The notes: a model not told the origin generated them from the sequence alone. Positions 50,967 to 60,532 are shown, numbered from the stretch's first letter. The stretch: 64,000 bases of DNA from CAWINH01 sp963837425 (GCA_963837425.1 CAWINH010000005.1:310001-374000); one strand, 5' to 3'. Program-made: numbers and translations.

Positions 50967-51874
50967 CGGCCGTCGGCCTCCAGCAGCTCGATGAACCGCT
51001 CCTCGAGGCTCGGCTGGATGAGCTCGACGCCGTACACGCGCGCCCCGCCCTGGCTCAGCGCGTCGACGATGGCGGGAACGACGTCCTCGGTGGCTCGTTC
51101 GATGACGAGCCACCCTCCATCGGCCCGCAGGCTGCCGAAGGCGCCGAGACGGGTCCGCAGCTCCTCGCCGACGCCGCGCACCCGAACCCGGACGCCGCCG
51201 ACGCTGAGCAGCTCGGCGAGCGGCCCGAAGGCGTGGACCCGGCCACGGTGGAGGATCGCGACCCGATCGCAGACCTGCTCGACCTCGGTGAGCTGATGCG
51301 AGTTGAAGAGCACCGAGACCCCGCGGTCGCGCAGCTCGCGAATCGTGCTCCGCAGCTCGTGGCGCCCGAGCGGGTCGAGCGCGGTCCCGGGCTCGTCGAG
51401 CACGACGAAGCGCGGCGCTCCGAGCAGGGCCGCGGCCAGCCCGAGCCGCTGCTGCATCCCCTTCGAGTAGGTGGCGACCCGGTCATCGGATCGGTCGGCG
51501 AGGCCGGCCATCGCCAGTGCCGTCGTGGTCTCGGCGCCCCATGCGGACGGTTCGACGCCCGCCAGCTCGAGGTGCAATCGAAGGACCTCGCCGCCGGTCA
51601 GCCAGCCCTGGAAGCGGAAGAGCTCCGGCAGGTAGCCCACCTGCCGCCGGGCTCGCGGGTCGCCGAAGGCGCGGCCGAGCAGCGTGCCGCCGCCGCCGCT
51701 GGCGCGGGTCAGTCCCAGGATCACCTTCACGGCGGTCGTCTTGCCCGCCCCGTTCGGACCGAGCAGGCCCACGACCTGGCCGGGGTCGACGCGCAGATCG
51801 ATCGCGTCCAGGGCCAGCGTGCGTCCGTAGCGCTTGCTGAGGTTGCGGAGCTCGACAACCGGTTCATCGGCCAT
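50963..51874 (-). CDS. ABC-2 type transporter ATP-binding protein
   Basis: 303 residues. Walker A is GPNGAGKTT (about 38-46), the Q-loop region is VGYLPELFRFQGWLT, the signature is YSKGMQQRLGLAAALLG, Walker B is FVVLDEPGTALDP, and the switch His is in FNSHQLTEVE. The YSKGMQQR signature and C-terminal accessory domain are those of CcmA/NosF-type export ATPases. The ATG at 51874 lies 23 bases after the VWA gene stop. The open frame continues upstream only as a shadow of that gene. Confidence 0.93.
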   Translation of the reverse strand: MADEPVVELRNLSKRYGRTLALDAIDLRVDPGQVVGLLGPNGAGKTTAVKVILGLTRASGGGGTLLGRAFGDPRARRQVGYLPELFRFQGWLTGGEVLRLHLELAGVEPSAWGAETTTALAMAGLADRSDDRVATYSKGMQQRLGLAAALLGAPRFVVLDEPGTALDPLGRHELRSTIRELRDRGVSVLFNSHQLTEVEQVCDRVAILHRGRVHAFGPLAELLSVGGVRVRVRGVGEELRTRLGAFGSLRADGGWLVIERATEDVVPAIVDALSQGGARVYGVELIQPSLEERFIELLEADGR

Positions 51875-51897
51875 GAGGCCGATTGTGCCCGACCGCG

Positions 51898-53931
51898 CTA
51901 GGCGACGCGCTTCGTCTTCTTGCTCACGTAGTCGACGAGCACGTACTCGCCCAGGTGCTCCGGCTCGACGTAGAAGGCCCGCCCCCGGTTGATGCGGCTC
52001 ATGAGGTCCACGAATTCCGACAGGTAGCGCGATCGCTCGAGCATGAACGTGTTGATCACGATGCCGTCCCGGGTGGCCCGGCCGACCTCTCGGAGCGTCG
52101 ACTGCATCGTCCGCATCGTCGGCGGATAGGCGAATTCGACCTGGCCGTTCGCGATGTGCGCGGTCGGCTCGCCGTCGGTGATGACCACGATCTCCTTGTT
52201 GCCGCCGCTCCGCCGCCCCAGGAGCTGGCGCGCGATCATGAGCGCGTGCTGCAGGTTCGTCCCGTACTCGAACTCGTATGGCGAGAGGGTGGCGATCGCC
52301 TCCGGCTTGATCTGGCGGGCGTAGTACGCGAAGCCCACGACGTAGAGCCGGTCGCGCGGGTACTTCGTGTGGATGAGGGTGTGGAGCGCCATCGCCACCC
52401 GCTTGGCCGCGGTCGAGCACCCGCGCAGCAACATGCTGCGGCTCATGTCGAGGAGGAGGACGGTTGAGCTGACCGTCGTCTCCTCGGACCGATATACCGC
52501 GAAGTCCTGCGGCGCGATGTGCAAGGGTGACCCGGGCCCTTCCCGGGCCATCGCGTTGAAGAGGGTGCGATTCAGGTCGACCGCGAACGGGTCTCCGAAC
52601 TCGAACGGCTTCGTCTCGTCGGTCCGCTCGCCGCCCCCGCCCGATGCCGGCAGCGGATGCCCGCCCAGCGACTCGCGCCGCAGCCGGCTGAAGATGTCGG
52701 TCAGGGCTCGCATGCCGAGCTTGCGCGCCGCCCGTGGAGTGAGCTCGAGGCGTCCACCGTCCCGTTCCAGGTAGCCGGCCTCCTCGAGCGCCCGCGTCAG
52801 CTCCTGCAGCTGGTCGAGATCCTCGGCGGCCTCGTCGCCGGCCAGGTCGCGGAGCTGCTCGCGGTCGAGCTCCTCGAGGGCGTCCGGGTCGCGGGCGGCG
52901 AGCAGTGCGCTCTCGAGATCGTCGTACTGCTGTTGACGGTCGATCGCCGCCAGCGCATCCACCAGGCCGAGCGGCTCGTCCCCACCGAACGGGTATGGCT
53001 CGCCGAAGGCTGCGTCCGGACGCAGCGCGCGAAGGTTCCCGCCGAGTCGGGCCATGTCCCACCGCAGGCGGTCATCGCGGAGCAGGTCGTCCATCATCTG
53101 GCCCAGCTCCTCGCGCATCTCGGGGCTCATCGAGGCGAGCAGGGACGCCATCTGCGACGCCTGGCGATGGAGGTGGTCGATCAGCTGCTCCACGCTCTCG
53201 ATGCCCGGCGGGAAGTACCGCCCGTGCTGCGTCATGAACGCATCGAAGTCGGCGCGCGTATCGGACCCGGTCGCATGCTTCTCGAGAAGCGTGTTCAGGT
53301 CGCGGACCATGGCGCGAACGCCGTCGAGATCCTCGGGCGTGATGCCCGAGACCCCTTCCTTCAGCCCGGCGAAATAGGTCTGCATGATCTGCTGGCGAAG
53401 CTCGTCGGTGAGGTGGTTGAAGGCGTCCCGGGCGGCCGGATCCATGAACTCGTAGTCACGCAGCCCGTGGAGTCGCCCGGCCAGGCTGGGCGGGAGCGCG
53501 TCGAGCCGATCGCGGCGCTGCTGGGCCGCTCGACGCAGGACCTGCTCGGCCATCCGCGCGCCATCCTGCTCATCGCCCGGCGCGGCGTCGAGGGCACGCT
53601 GCTCGGCCTCGCGCAGCCGGCGCTCGATCCCAGCCCGCTCGAGGTCGATCACCTCCGCGAGCCGCGTGGACAGGTCCTCGAGGACGCCGTCCAGGTTCGC
53701 GCGCTCGAGCTCTTCCCGACGCCGGTCTCGGAGTCGCTCGACCATTCGCCGCAGGCCGGGGACGTCCCCTCCGCGCGTCCCGCGGAAGCCACGCTGCATG
53801 AGCCGCTGGAGAGCCCGCCGCATGTCACCCTCGGCGAGGATGTCGTCTGAGAGGGCGTCGAGGACGTCGTCGGCGTCGAACGGCGGCAGCTGCTGGCTGC
53901 CGTCCCAGCGCGAGTAGCGATAGAGGGTCAC
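51898..53931 (-). CDS. VWA-domain protein partnered with MoxR-type ATPase
   Basis: 677 residues. The first 480 are helical, Glu/Arg/Asp-rich and probably partly coiled-coil. The C-terminal 190 are a von Willebrand A domain with a complete metal site: DMSRSM (DxSxS), the Thr in YGTN, and the Asp in VVITDGEP. No signal peptide or membrane segment. This matches the Rv0959-type proteins that pair with Rv0958-type AAA+ ATPases in mycobacteria (from memory). It is likely the substrate-binding adaptor of the chaperone next to it, 24 bases away. Confidence 0.9.
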   Translation of the reverse strand: MTLYRYSRWDGSQQLPPFDADDVLDALSDDILAEGDMRRALQRLMQRGFRGTRGGDVPGLRRMVERLRDRRREELERANLDGVLEDLSTRLAEVIDLERAGIERRLREAEQRALDAAPGDEQDGARMAEQVLRRAAQQRRDRLDALPPSLAGRLHGLRDYEFMDPAARDAFNHLTDELRQQIMQTYFAGLKEGVSGITPEDLDGVRAMVRDLNTLLEKHATGSDTRADFDAFMTQHGRYFPPGIESVEQLIDHLHRQASQMASLLASMSPEMREELGQMMDDLLRDDRLRWDMARLGGNLRALRPDAAFGEPYPFGGDEPLGLVDALAAIDRQQQYDDLESALLAARDPDALEELDREQLRDLAGDEAAEDLDQLQELTRALEEAGYLERDGGRLELTPRAARKLGMRALTDIFSRLRRESLGGHPLPASGGGGERTDETKPFEFGDPFAVDLNRTLFNAMAREGPGSPLHIAPQDFAVYRSEETTVSSTVLLLDMSRSMLLRGCSTAAKRVAMALHTLIHTKYPRDRLYVVGFAYYARQIKPEAIATLSPYEFEYGTNLQHALMIARQLLGRRSGGNKEIVVITDGEPTAHIANGQVEFAYPPTMRTMQSTLREVGRATRDGIVINTFMLERSRYLSEFVDLMSRINRGRAFYVEPEHLGEYVLVDYVSKKTKRVA

Positions 53932-53955
53932 CCGGGCGGCCTCGACATCGGCGCC

Positions 53956-55371
53956 CTAGCGCGCGTACCGGGTGATTCCGCCGCGTCGTTCCTTGTTCAG
54001 GCGGCGGTTGAGGTGCAGGCCCTCGAGGACGAACTCGACGCCGCTCGCGACGCCCGCCGGCGACTCGCCGACGTCCAGCCGGCCAACGGCCTGGCGCAGC
54101 TCGGGGAGGGCGTCCACCAGGCGCGCGTGGTTCGCCGACGGCACGCGCTCGCCCACCTCGGCATCGGCACCGGCCTCGAAGCGCTCGGTGAGCGGCACGA
54201 GCTCGGCGAGGCTGAAGTGGCGGTTGAACACGTTCACCACCGCGCGCTGGACGAGCTTGTCGATCACACGATCCTCGCGCGTCTCGTCCCCGAGCGTCTC
54301 GAGCTCGATCTTGCCCGCGGTCGACGCCACGATCGCCGGCAGGTCGCTGATCCGCGGGGCGGCAACCGGCTCCCCGAGCCGCAGCGCGCGCTTCAACGCG
54401 GCCGCGACAAGCGTCTCGTGGTTCGCGATCGTGACCCGCACGCTGACTCCCGATCGCTGGCTCACCTCCGACGATCGGCGCGCGAGCTGAGAGAGCTCCG
54501 CGGTCAGCTCACGCATGAAGGTCGGCACCTCGACCGGGACCGATGACGAGGTCTCGTCGGCGAATGCCATCTGCTCGGCCTCGACGATCGCGATCTCGAC
54601 CTCGGGATCCTCCGGATAGTGGGTCCGGATCTGGGCCCCGAAGCGGTCCTTGAGGGGCGTGATGATCCGCCCGCGCGACGTGTAGTCCTCGGGGTTCGCC
54701 GACGCGATGACGAACATGTCCAGGCTGAGGCGCACCTTGTACCCGCGGATCTGGACGTCACGCTCCTCCATGAGGTTCAGGAGGCCAACCTGGATCCGCT
54801 CCGCGAGGTCCGGCAGCTCGTTCAGGGCGAAGATGCCGCGGTTCGTGCGCGGCAGCAGGCCGTAGTGGATCGTCAGCTCATCCGAGAGGTACCGGCCCTC
54901 GGCGACCTTCACCGGGTCGACCTCGCCCACGAGGTCGGCGATCGTGATGTCCGGCGTCGCGAGCTTCTCGCCGTAGCGTTCGTCACGCGCGAGCCAGGCG
55001 ATCGGCGTCGCGTCGCCCTGCTCGGCAACGGCGGCGCGCGCATAGGGGCTGATCGGACGCATCGGGTCGTCGTGCAGCTCAGCGCCGGCCACCTCGGGGG
55101 ACCAGGCGTCGAGCAGGCCGATGAGGCCCCGCGCGATCCGGCTCTTCGCCTGGCCGCGCTCGCCGAGCAGGATGATGTCCTGGCCGGCCAGGACGGCGTT
55201 CTCGATCTGCGGCAGCACCGTCTCGTCGTAGCCGAGGATCCCGGGCAGCAGCGGGTCGCCCCGGCGGAGGAGCTCGACGAGGTTCGCGCGCATCTCCTCC
55301 TTCACGGTGCGGGACCGATAGCCAGAGGCGCGCAGCTCTCCCAGGGTGTCGATCGTGGGTCGCTCAGTCAT
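53956..55371 (-). CDS. MoxR/magnesium-chelatase-type AAA+ ATPase
   Basis: 471 residues. The AAA+ core (about 40-300) has a Walker A-like GERGQAKS (Ala replaces the last Gly of the usual GxxGxGKS), Walker B-like GIFALNELPDL with Glu, sensor 1 FVIASANPEDYTS, and the conserved LKDRFGAQIRTHYP. The rest is helical. The size and motifs fit the Rv0958-like group annotated as magnesium chelatase, not the short MoxR group. It probably remodels a protein or inserts a metal together with the VWA partner. The ATG at 55371 overlaps the stop of the next gene upstream. Confidence 0.92.
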   Translation of the reverse strand: MTERPTIDTLGELRASGYRSRTVKEEMRANLVELLRRGDPLLPGILGYDETVLPQIENAVLAGQDIILLGERGQAKSRIARGLIGLLDAWSPEVAGAELHDDPMRPISPYARAAVAEQGDATPIAWLARDERYGEKLATPDITIADLVGEVDPVKVAEGRYLSDELTIHYGLLPRTNRGIFALNELPDLAERIQVGLLNLMEERDVQIRGYKVRLSLDMFVIASANPEDYTSRGRIITPLKDRFGAQIRTHYPEDPEVEIAIVEAEQMAFADETSSSVPVEVPTFMRELTAELSQLARRSSEVSQRSGVSVRVTIANHETLVAAALKRALRLGEPVAAPRISDLPAIVASTAGKIELETLGDETREDRVIDKLVQRAVVNVFNRHFSLAELVPLTERFEAGADAEVGERVPSANHARLVDALPELRQAVGRLDVGESPAGVASGVEFVLEGLHLNRRLNKERRGGITRYAR

Positions 55372-56275
55372 CGGTCCGTTCCTCGGGCAGTGTCGGATAG
55401 TCACGCACGGCGCTGGCAACGCGGCCAGGTTCGCAGATCCCTCGCCCGGCCAGAGCGGCCAGGAAGGCCGCGCGATCGGCGAGCTCTTGCTCCAGCTCCT
55501 CGGCAGCCAGCCCCAGGCTCTGGGCCAGCACAGCATAGGCTGCCGGATCGTGGACGAGCGGGCGCGCGCCGCGGCCACCGTCGCCGGGGAGCGTGGGGGG
55601 CACCGGGAAGCGCTGTGCCCCGGTCAGGCTCGGGGAGCGCCCGCCCTCGATTGCCGCCAGCCGGACCGGCGCCAGCTCGCCGGTCGCATCGGTTCGGAGG
55701 TGCCACGCCTCCTCGACGCGGCGGTACATGCCGGTCGGGATCCGGTACGCGGAGTACTGGACGTAGAGCGTCAGCCCGGCGAGGTCGGCATCCGTGGCGC
55801 GCAGTTCACCGCGCAGGCAGTCCAGAGCCTCGGCGAGCGAGTCCGCGTGCATCGTGCCGCCGATCCCGTACCCGGAGCCGGCCAGGCGCAGGGCACCGGC
55901 CGCGTTGCGACCCCACACGTAGATCGGGAGGTGGTCGCTCATCTCGTTGACGAGCAGGTACCCGCGGTCGGCTCCGATCCGCTCGGTCCAGCCGAAGTCG
56001 CCACCCCACCCGCGCAGGAAGACGCCCATCGTGTCGGACGGCAGAAAGTCGACAAGAGCCGAGAGCGTCGTCGTCTTCCCGGCCTGGGGCGCTTCGCTCG
56101 ACAGCATCACTCCGCCGCGGCGGGCCACGACGGCCCACAGGGTCGCCATCAGTCGCGCGTCGATGCTGCCCGACTCCACGATCTCGACCGCGGACAACGG
56201 CCGCGGCAGCGTCCAGTGGTAGCCCCACCACCCCTCCGGGAACCGGTTGAACCACTCGAGCAGCCCGCGATCCAT
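55364..56275 (-). CDS. VirB11/PilT-like secretion-type ATPase domain protein
   Basis: 303 residues. The ATPase-like core (about 40-160) contains EAPQAGKTTTLSALVDFL (61-78) as the P-loop, a Walker B-like GYLLVNEMSD, and GIGGTMHADSLAEALDCLRG, which matches the TMHA-type His box of VirB11/PilT ATPases. The P-loop has Glu61 where Gly or Ala is expected. There is no N-terminal secretion domain and no pilus genes nearby. The C-terminal half is unassigned. It overlaps the AAA+ gene by eight bases and starts the MoxR-VWA-ABC run. Its function in this setting is unknown. Confidence 0.75.
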   Translation of the reverse strand: MDRGLLEWFNRFPEGWWGYHWTLPRPLSAVEIVESGSIDARLMATLWAVVARRGGVMLSSEAPQAGKTTTLSALVDFLPSDTMGVFLRGWGGDFGWTERIGADRGYLLVNEMSDHLPIYVWGRNAAGALRLAGSGYGIGGTMHADSLAEALDCLRGELRATDADLAGLTLYVQYSAYRIPTGMYRRVEEAWHLRTDATGELAPVRLAAIEGGRSPSLTGAQRFPVPPTLPGDGGRGARPLVHDPAAYAVLAQSLGLAAEELEQELADRAAFLAALAGRGICEPGRVASAVRDYPTLPEERTDD

Positions 56276-56322
56276 CGTCCCGCCACGGTACGCGCGGACC
56301 GATTGCCGCGCAACCGATCGGA

Positions 56323-57816
56323 TCAGACGCCGAAGGGATTCACCGGCTTCGAGCCGGTCCCCACCAGGATCGCCTTCGTCTCGGTGTACAGCTCGAGCGC
56401 CTCACGGGACTGCTCGCGCCCGTAGCCGGACTCCTTGAAGCCGCCGAACGGGATCCCGGGGAAGGCGACGAACGGTGTGTTGATTCCGATCGCGCCGCTC
56501 TTCACCCGCTGCGCGATCCGGTGCCCGCGCGCGGAATCGCCGCTCCACACGGTCGCGGCCAGCCCGTAGCGCACGTCATTCGCCCAGCGGACCGCCTCCG
56601 CCTCGTCGCCGAAGCGCTGGAGCGTGACGACCGGGCCGAAGACCTCCTCCTGTGCGATGCGCATCTCGTTCGTCACCCCGCCGATGACCGTGGGGCGCAC
56701 GAAGGCCTCCGCGTCGAGGCCCTCGGGGAGCCCGGACGCGGGACCGCCGGTGAGCAGCTCTCCCCCGCCCGCCACCGCCTCGTCCACGAAGCCGAGCACC
56801 CGCCGGGCATGCGCGCGGCTGATGAGCGAGCCGACCTGGGTGTCGTCCGCGAGCGGGTCGCCGACGCGCAGCGCCGCGGCCTTCGCGGTGAACGCATCGG
56901 CGAATGCGTCGTACGCGGAATCCTCCACGAGGATCCGCGAGCGGGCCTCGCACGACTGGCCGGCGGAGTAGTAGATCGCCCACAGCGACCCCGCGACGGC
57001 CGCGTCGAGATCCGCGTCGGCGAAGACGATGTTCGGTGACTTGCCGCCCAACTCCAGGCTGACCCGGGTCAACGCCTGCGCGGCGAGGGCCGCGATCCGC
57101 CGCCCGGTCTCGGTCTCCCCGGTGAACGCGACCTTGTCGATCCCCGGATGCGCGGCGAGCGCCTCGCCGACCACGCCGCCCGGGCCGGTCACCACGTTCA
57201 CGACGCCGGCGGGAATGCCGGCCTCCAGGGCCAGCGCTCCAAGGGCGAGCGCGGTGAGCGGCGTCGCGGAGGCGGGCTTGAGAACCAACGTGTTGCCCGC
57301 GGCGAGGGCCGGCGCGAGCTTCCAGACCGCCATCATCAGCGGGTAGTTCCAGGGGATGATCGCGGCGCAGACGCCGACCGGCTCGCGCAGCGAATAGGTC
57401 ACCACCGACGGGTTCACGACGTGCGATCGGCCCTCGATGTGAAGGGCCGCCCCGGCAAACAGCTCGAGGGTGGCGACCGCGGACTTGATCTCGGCAGCGG
57501 CCTGCCATTTTGGCTTGCCGCAGTTTCGGGTTTCGAGGGTCGCCAGCTCGTCCGTGCGCTCGTCGAGCAGCTGAGCGAGCCGGTTCAGCATCCGCGAGCG
57601 CTTCGTCGGGCTCGTCCGCGCCCAGCTTCCTTCGAGCGCCGCGCGGGCTGCGGCGACCGCCGCGTCCACGTCTTCGGCGCCGCCCAGGGCGACGGCTCCG
57701 AGATCCTCGCCGGTCGCCGGCGACAAGGTCGTGAACGTCGCCTCCGAGGCTGCGTCTCGCCATCCTCCGTCGATGAGCAGCCGCGGCTCGGCGCCCAGGT
57801 CCTGAAGAGTCGTCAT
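56323..57816 (-). CDS. Aldehyde dehydrogenase (betaine/aminobutyraldehyde type)
   Basis: 497 residues, full length. The active-site Cys289 is in AGQSCEARSR and the general base Glu255 in SLELGGKSPN. The NAD fold motifs GNTLVLKPASATP and FTGETETGRR are present. The branch resembles betaine-aldehyde and 4-aminobutyraldehyde dehydrogenases, so it could oxidise the aldehyde made by the putrescine-type aminotransferase 9 kb away; that link is inference. The ATG at 57816 faces the GNAT gene. The VirB11-like gene begins 47 bases downstream in the same direction. Confidence 0.93.
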   Translation of the reverse strand: MTTLQDLGAEPRLLIDGGWRDAASEATFTTLSPATGEDLGAVALGGAEDVDAAVAAARAALEGSWARTSPTKRSRMLNRLAQLLDERTDELATLETRNCGKPKWQAAAEIKSAVATLELFAGAALHIEGRSHVVNPSVVTYSLREPVGVCAAIIPWNYPLMMAVWKLAPALAAGNTLVLKPASATPLTALALGALALEAGIPAGVVNVVTGPGGVVGEALAAHPGIDKVAFTGETETGRRIAALAAQALTRVSLELGGKSPNIVFADADLDAAVAGSLWAIYYSAGQSCEARSRILVEDSAYDAFADAFTAKAAALRVGDPLADDTQVGSLISRAHARRVLGFVDEAVAGGGELLTGGPASGLPEGLDAEAFVRPTVIGGVTNEMRIAQEEVFGPVVTLQRFGDEAEAVRWANDVRYGLAATVWSGDSARGHRIAQRVKSGAIGINTPFVAFPGIPFGGFKESGYGREQSREALELYTETKAILVGTGSKPVNPFGV

Positions 57817-57847
57817 GCCCAGATGGTAGCGCCGCGCCTCGGGTAGG

Positions 57848-58453
57848 ATGCCCACCGTGAGCGGCTCAGACGCCGATCTCCCACAGCCCATGCTCCGTGG
57901 CGAGCTCGTCTACCTGGCCGGGGTGGAACCGGACGACTTCATCGAGCACGGACGCTGGATCAGCGATTTCGAGATCGGGCACAACCTGGGCGCGAAGGCG
58001 CCGATCAGCCGCGACGCCTCGGAGCGCTACGCCCGCGAGCACCTCCCGAAGATCGGCACGTCGCTCTTCTCGTTCTCGATCCGGCTCCTCGCCGATGGTC
58101 GGCGGATCGGCGGCGTCTCCCTCGAACGGATCGACCGCGAGAACGGCAGCGCCGGGGTGGGGATCTTTATCGGCGAGCGTTCCCTGCTCGGCCGCGGCTA
58201 CGGGACCGACGCGCTCCACTGCCTCCTCGACTTCGGGTTCGGCGAGCTCCGCCTCGAGCGCATCGAGCTCGAGGTGTTCGACTACAACCGGCGCGCCGTG
58301 CGCTCCTACGAGAAGGCCGGCTTGGCGACCGATGCGATCCTGCGCCACGCGCGGTACCACCACGGCGCCTACCACGACGTCCGCGTCATGGCCATCCTCC
58401 GTGACGAATGGCTGGCGCAGGAACGGCGCCGGGCCTGGGATCCGGTCGGCTAG
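57848..58453 (+). CDS. GNAT-family N-acetyltransferase (RimJ/RimL-like)
   Basis: 201 residues. The acetyl-CoA pyrophosphate loop is ERSLLGRGYGTDAL (Q/R-x-x-G-x-G/A type). Flanking strands SAGVGIFIGE and LELEVFDYNRRAVRSYEKAG are typical of the RimJ/RimL branch that acetylates N-termini or small molecules. An in-frame GTG nine bases into the frame is an alternative start. It ends four bases into the convergent histidine-kinase gene. Confidence 0.88.
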   Translation: MPTVSGSDADLPQPMLRGELVYLAGVEPDDFIEHGRWISDFEIGHNLGAKAPISRDASERYAREHLPKIGTSLFSFSIRLLADGRRIGGVSLERIDRENGSAGVGIFIGERSLLGRGYGTDALHCLLDFGFGELRLERIELEVFDYNRRAVRSYEKAGLATDAILRHARYHHGAYHDVRVMAILRDEWLAQERRRAWDPVG

Positions 58454-59784
58454 GAGGCGCTCCGAAGCCCGATGGCGAAGACGGTCCCGTCCGGGCCCGT
58501 CCGCTCGACCCATACGTCGCCGCCGTTGGCGCGCAGCAGCTCCCGCGCGATCGTGAGACCGATGCCCGAGCCGCGCTGGGCGGCGTCCTGGCGGCGCGAG
58601 GGGTCCGCGCGGTAGAAGCGTTCGAAAACGTGCGGCAGGTCCTCGGCGGGGATGCCGCTCCCTTCGTCGGCGACGCGGAGGACCACCCCACGCGGTTCCG
58701 ATGACGCGCTCATCGTCACCGTGCCGCCCGCCGGGGAGTGCTGCGCAGCGTTCGTCACCACGTTGCGCAGGGAACGCTCGGCCTGCCGGCGATCGACGAG
58801 TGCGCTGAGTCCTTCGTCGGCCGGGGTCAGCGCGAGAGTCAGGCTCCGCTCCCGGAAGAGCGGGGCCATCGTCTGCGCAACCTCGTCGAGGAGCTCGCGC
58901 AGCGCGACCGCCTCGGGCCGACCCTGGAGGGAGGCGGCCTCGGCATCGACGAGCTCCCGCAGCTGGACGATGACGCCGCTCACCGCACCGGCCGCCGCGC
59001 GCGCACGATCGAGCTGTTCGCGATCCGGCGGCACGACGCCGTCGACCATTGCCTGCAGCTGCGACTCGAGGACCGTCGCGGGGGTCGCCAGGTCGTGGGC
59101 GATGTCACTCGCCGCGCGACGGCGGAGCGTCTCCGAGTGCTGGAGCCGATCGGCCATGGCGTTGAAGGCATCGGCGAGCTCCCGCGACTCCCGATCCGGG
59201 CCACCGGTGGCCCGTGCCGAGAGGTCGCCGCCACCGAGGCGCCCGGCGGCGGCCGCGACCCCGCGCAGCGGACGCGTCAGCCGGTCCGCGAGGAAGACGG
59301 AGGCGCCAATGAGGGCGGCCACCGCAAGCAGCCCGGCCACCAGCAGCGTGAGGTTCACGACACGCAGGAACGGCGGCTCACCGCTGCGCAGGGTGATGAC
59401 GACCGCGAGGTCCGAGCCCGGCACCGCCTCGCTGATCTGCTGGGTCGCCACGCCGCTCGCGAACTGCTGCCCGGCCCCGGCGATCGCCTTCCCGTCGGCC
59501 CCCACCAGCTCGGCGCGACCGCCGGTCGCGGTCGCGAGCCGGCGCAGCAGCGTCTGCAGCCCACGCCGCGCAGCAGGCGCGTCGAGGTTGAGGTCGGCGA
59601 GCGAGCCCGCGGCAAAGGTGATGCGGTCGCGCTCTGCTGCGCTCAGCTCATCGGCGAGTCCGCGGCTCACGAGGCGATTGACCGCCAGCCCCGTCACCAG
59701 CAGGACGACGACCACGACCGCCGACAGGACGAGGGCGAGGCGCAGCGAGAGCGGCTGGCCGCGCCGCCGGGGGGCATCGGTCAT
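58450..59784 (-). CDS. Two-component sensor histidine kinase
   Basis: 444 residues. Membrane helix 1 (about 15-35), an extracytoplasmic sensor of about 100 residues, helix 2 (about 143-167), HAMP (168-222), HisKA with phospho-acceptor His230 in DIAHDLATPATVLESQL, and HATPase with NVVTNAAQHSPAGG, DEGSGIPAED and GSGIGLTIAREL. All catalytic boxes are intact. The ATG overlaps the response regulator stop, so the pair is co-translated. Confidence 0.93.
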   Translation of the reverse strand: MTDAPRRRGQPLSLRLALVLSAVVVVVLLVTGLAVNRLVSRGLADELSAAERDRITFAAGSLADLNLDAPAARRGLQTLLRRLATATGGRAELVGADGKAIAGAGQQFASGVATQQISEAVPGSDLAVVITLRSGEPPFLRVVNLTLLVAGLLAVAALIGASVFLADRLTRPLRGVAAAAGRLGGGDLSARATGGPDRESRELADAFNAMADRLQHSETLRRRAASDIAHDLATPATVLESQLQAMVDGVVPPDREQLDRARAAAGAVSGVIVQLRELVDAEAASLQGRPEAVALRELLDEVAQTMAPLFRERSLTLALTPADEGLSALVDRRQAERSLRNVVTNAAQHSPAGGTVTMSASSEPRGVVLRVADEGSGIPAEDLPHVFERFYRADPSRRQDAAQRGSGIGLTIARELLRANGGDVWVERTGPDGTVFAIGLRSAS

Positions 59785-60506
59785 GGCTGGCTGTCCCGGC
59801 CAGCCACCAGGCGATAGCCGGACGACGGGATCGTCTCGATCAGCCACGGGTCGCCGGCATCGTCGCCGAGCTTGCGCCGCAGGTTCGCGACGTGGACGTC
59901 CACGACGCGCTCGTAGACCTCGTCCGGGCGGCGCGCCACGACATTGAGCAGCTGATCGCGGCTCACGACCGCGCCGGGCCGTCGGGCGAGCGCCATGAGC
60001 AGGCTCGTCTCGCCCGGTGTGAGACGGCCCGATTGGCCACCATCGAGCGAGTAGCGGCGCGAGGCTGGATCCAGCACGAGCCGCCCGCCAGCGAGCGACA
60101 GAATGGCCTCGGAGGCCGCCGGTTCGCTCGGTCGGGTCCGGCGCAGGATCGCGGCCACCCGCGCGGTGAGCTCGCGCGGGTTGAATGGCTTTGCCAGGTA
60201 GTCATCGGCCCCCAGGCGCAGCCCGGCAATCCGCTCCGCGTCCGATCGCTTGGCGCTCGTGATCAGCACCGGCACGTCGGCGGCCTCGCGCAGCGCCTCG
60301 AGGACGGCCTCGCCCTGCATCCCGGGCAGCATGAGGTCCAGGACCACGAGGTCCGCGCCGCCGGAGTCGAACGCGCCGATCGCGGCCTGACCGTCGCCGC
60401 AATCGACGACTTCGTGACCGTCGCGCTCGAGGTAGAGCCGGATCAGCTCGCGCAGGCGCGGTTCATCCTCGACGACCAGGATCCGTGCTCGACTCATGCC
60501 CGGCAT
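59781..60506 (-). CDS. OmpR-family response regulator
   Basis: 241 residues. The receiver domain has the acidic pair in VVEDEP, phospho-acceptor Asp57 in LVVLDLMLPG, Thr/Ser in LITSAKR and Lys in LAKPFNP. The C-terminal winged helix is of OmpR type (RLTPGETSLLMALARRPG, RVVDVHVANLRRKLGD, and ETIPSSGYRLV at the end). The start is 60506 or 60497 and is not settled by a clear ribosome site. It faces a divergent secreted-protein gene across a 126-base region that holds candidate binding boxes. Confidence 0.94.
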   Translation of the reverse strand: MPGMSRARILVVEDEPRLRELIRLYLERDGHEVVDCGDGQAAIGAFDSGGADLVVLDLMLPGMQGEAVLEALREAADVPVLITSAKRSDAERIAGLRLGADDYLAKPFNPRELTARVAAILRRTRPSEPAASEAILSLAGGRLVLDPASRRYSLDGGQSGRLTPGETSLLMALARRPGAVVSRDQLLNVVARRPDEVYERVVDVHVANLRRKLGDDAGDPWLIETIPSSGYRLVAGRDSQP

Positions 60507-60532
60507 CCTAGCCGCGGCCCGATTCAGACGAT

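Noticed and set aside
55364..56275. Type IV pilus or conjugation locus.
   Set aside because: Only one PilT/VirB11-like ATPase is present, with an atypical P-loop and no pilin, channel or relaxase genes.
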